Shown here piece by piece: positions 14,367 through 14,578 of a DNA stretch of 14,578 nt. The stretch's first letter is position 1; the number at the start of each line of letters is the position of its first letter. The translations under genes and the position numbers were made by a program. The notes beneath the pieces were generated by a model, which worked only from the letters and a program-made list of their open reading frames with translations, had not been told where the DNA came from and did not search any database. Source of the DNA: Prasinococcaceae sp. CCMP 1430 (Eukaryota > Prasinodermophyta > Palmophyllophyceae > Prasinococcales > Prasinococcaceae); assembly GCA_013416795.1 (NCBI GenBank), contig RQSC01000015.1:12381-26958 (forward strand), read 5' to 3'.

Positions 14367-14578
14367 TGCTCCTCCTCGGCGCACGGAGCGCCGCGCGACC
14401 ATGCCAGAAGCGACCAGGGGCGTCGCGCGCGTCCCGGCAGAGACCAACGCTCGCGCGCAGCGCGCACGTACGACTCGCACTTGGCGCGCGCGCGACTGCG
14501 GCGGGTGGCCTGGACGGTGGCAAGTGACGCCGCACGGGCGCAGCGTGTGGCGCTCGGCACGCGCGCGCCGCGCGCGCG

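Overview
The window is nuclear DNA from a GC-rich eukaryote, most likely a unicellular alga. The evidence is that several genes can only be read by splicing GT-AG introns (donors GTGCGT, GTGCGC, GTACGC), and that the domain set is eukaryotic: a plant-PRR-like receiver, CREG, ankyrin repeats, and a subtilase with somatomedin B (SMB) domains. Coding GC is very high, and simple repeats are common. Haptophytes or pelagophytes would fit, but the lineage cannot be fixed from the sequence alone. I see no prokaryotic operons, rRNA, tRNA or CRISPR.

Layout. 141-1341 (-): a spliced response regulator. It meets, head to head and with antisense overlap, a sniffer/C-factor-type short-chain dehydrogenase (1244-1780, +) that lacks its NAD-binding N-terminus. 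2058-3875 (-): a citrate synthase with one clear intron and an unresolved frame change near its N-terminus. 3876-5083: no gene; it holds A/T tracts, two copies of a composite repeat (a 66/57-bp minisatellite plus a conserved 25-nt module plus a T-rich tract) and a 107-bp-period direct repeat. 5084-6185: gene-poor, with a CAG microsatellite. 6186-6769 (+): the main exon of a CREG-family protein. 7057-8208 (-): an ankyrin-repeat protein. 8286-8318 is a run of 33 G and 8430 is an N. 8460-8741 (-): the last exon of an unrecognised coiled-coil protein. 9152-11671 (+): a secreted subtilisin-like protease (three exons) with SMB domains. 12039-12911 (-): a D-cysteine desulfhydrase/ACC-deaminase-like enzyme without its PLP-lysine region. 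13173-14366 (-): a secreted Cys- and Pro-rich protein with a beta-sandwich-like C-terminal half.

The genes do not form an evident pathway; this looks like ordinary nuclear neighbourhood. Citrate synthase is central metabolism. The protease and the 13-14 kb protein are predicted secretory-pathway proteins, and CREG-family proteins are typically so. The most informative oddities are: (i) an in-frame TGA in the protease gene followed, in the same frame, by a third SMB-like Cys pattern that ends at a consensus donor; (ii) two places where neighbouring genes lose conserved ends at their junction (about 1160-1244 and 12912-13175); (iii) the composite repeats at 4.0-4.8 kb; (iv) two different styles of intron 3' end. 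I did not find a convincing new multi-gene system.
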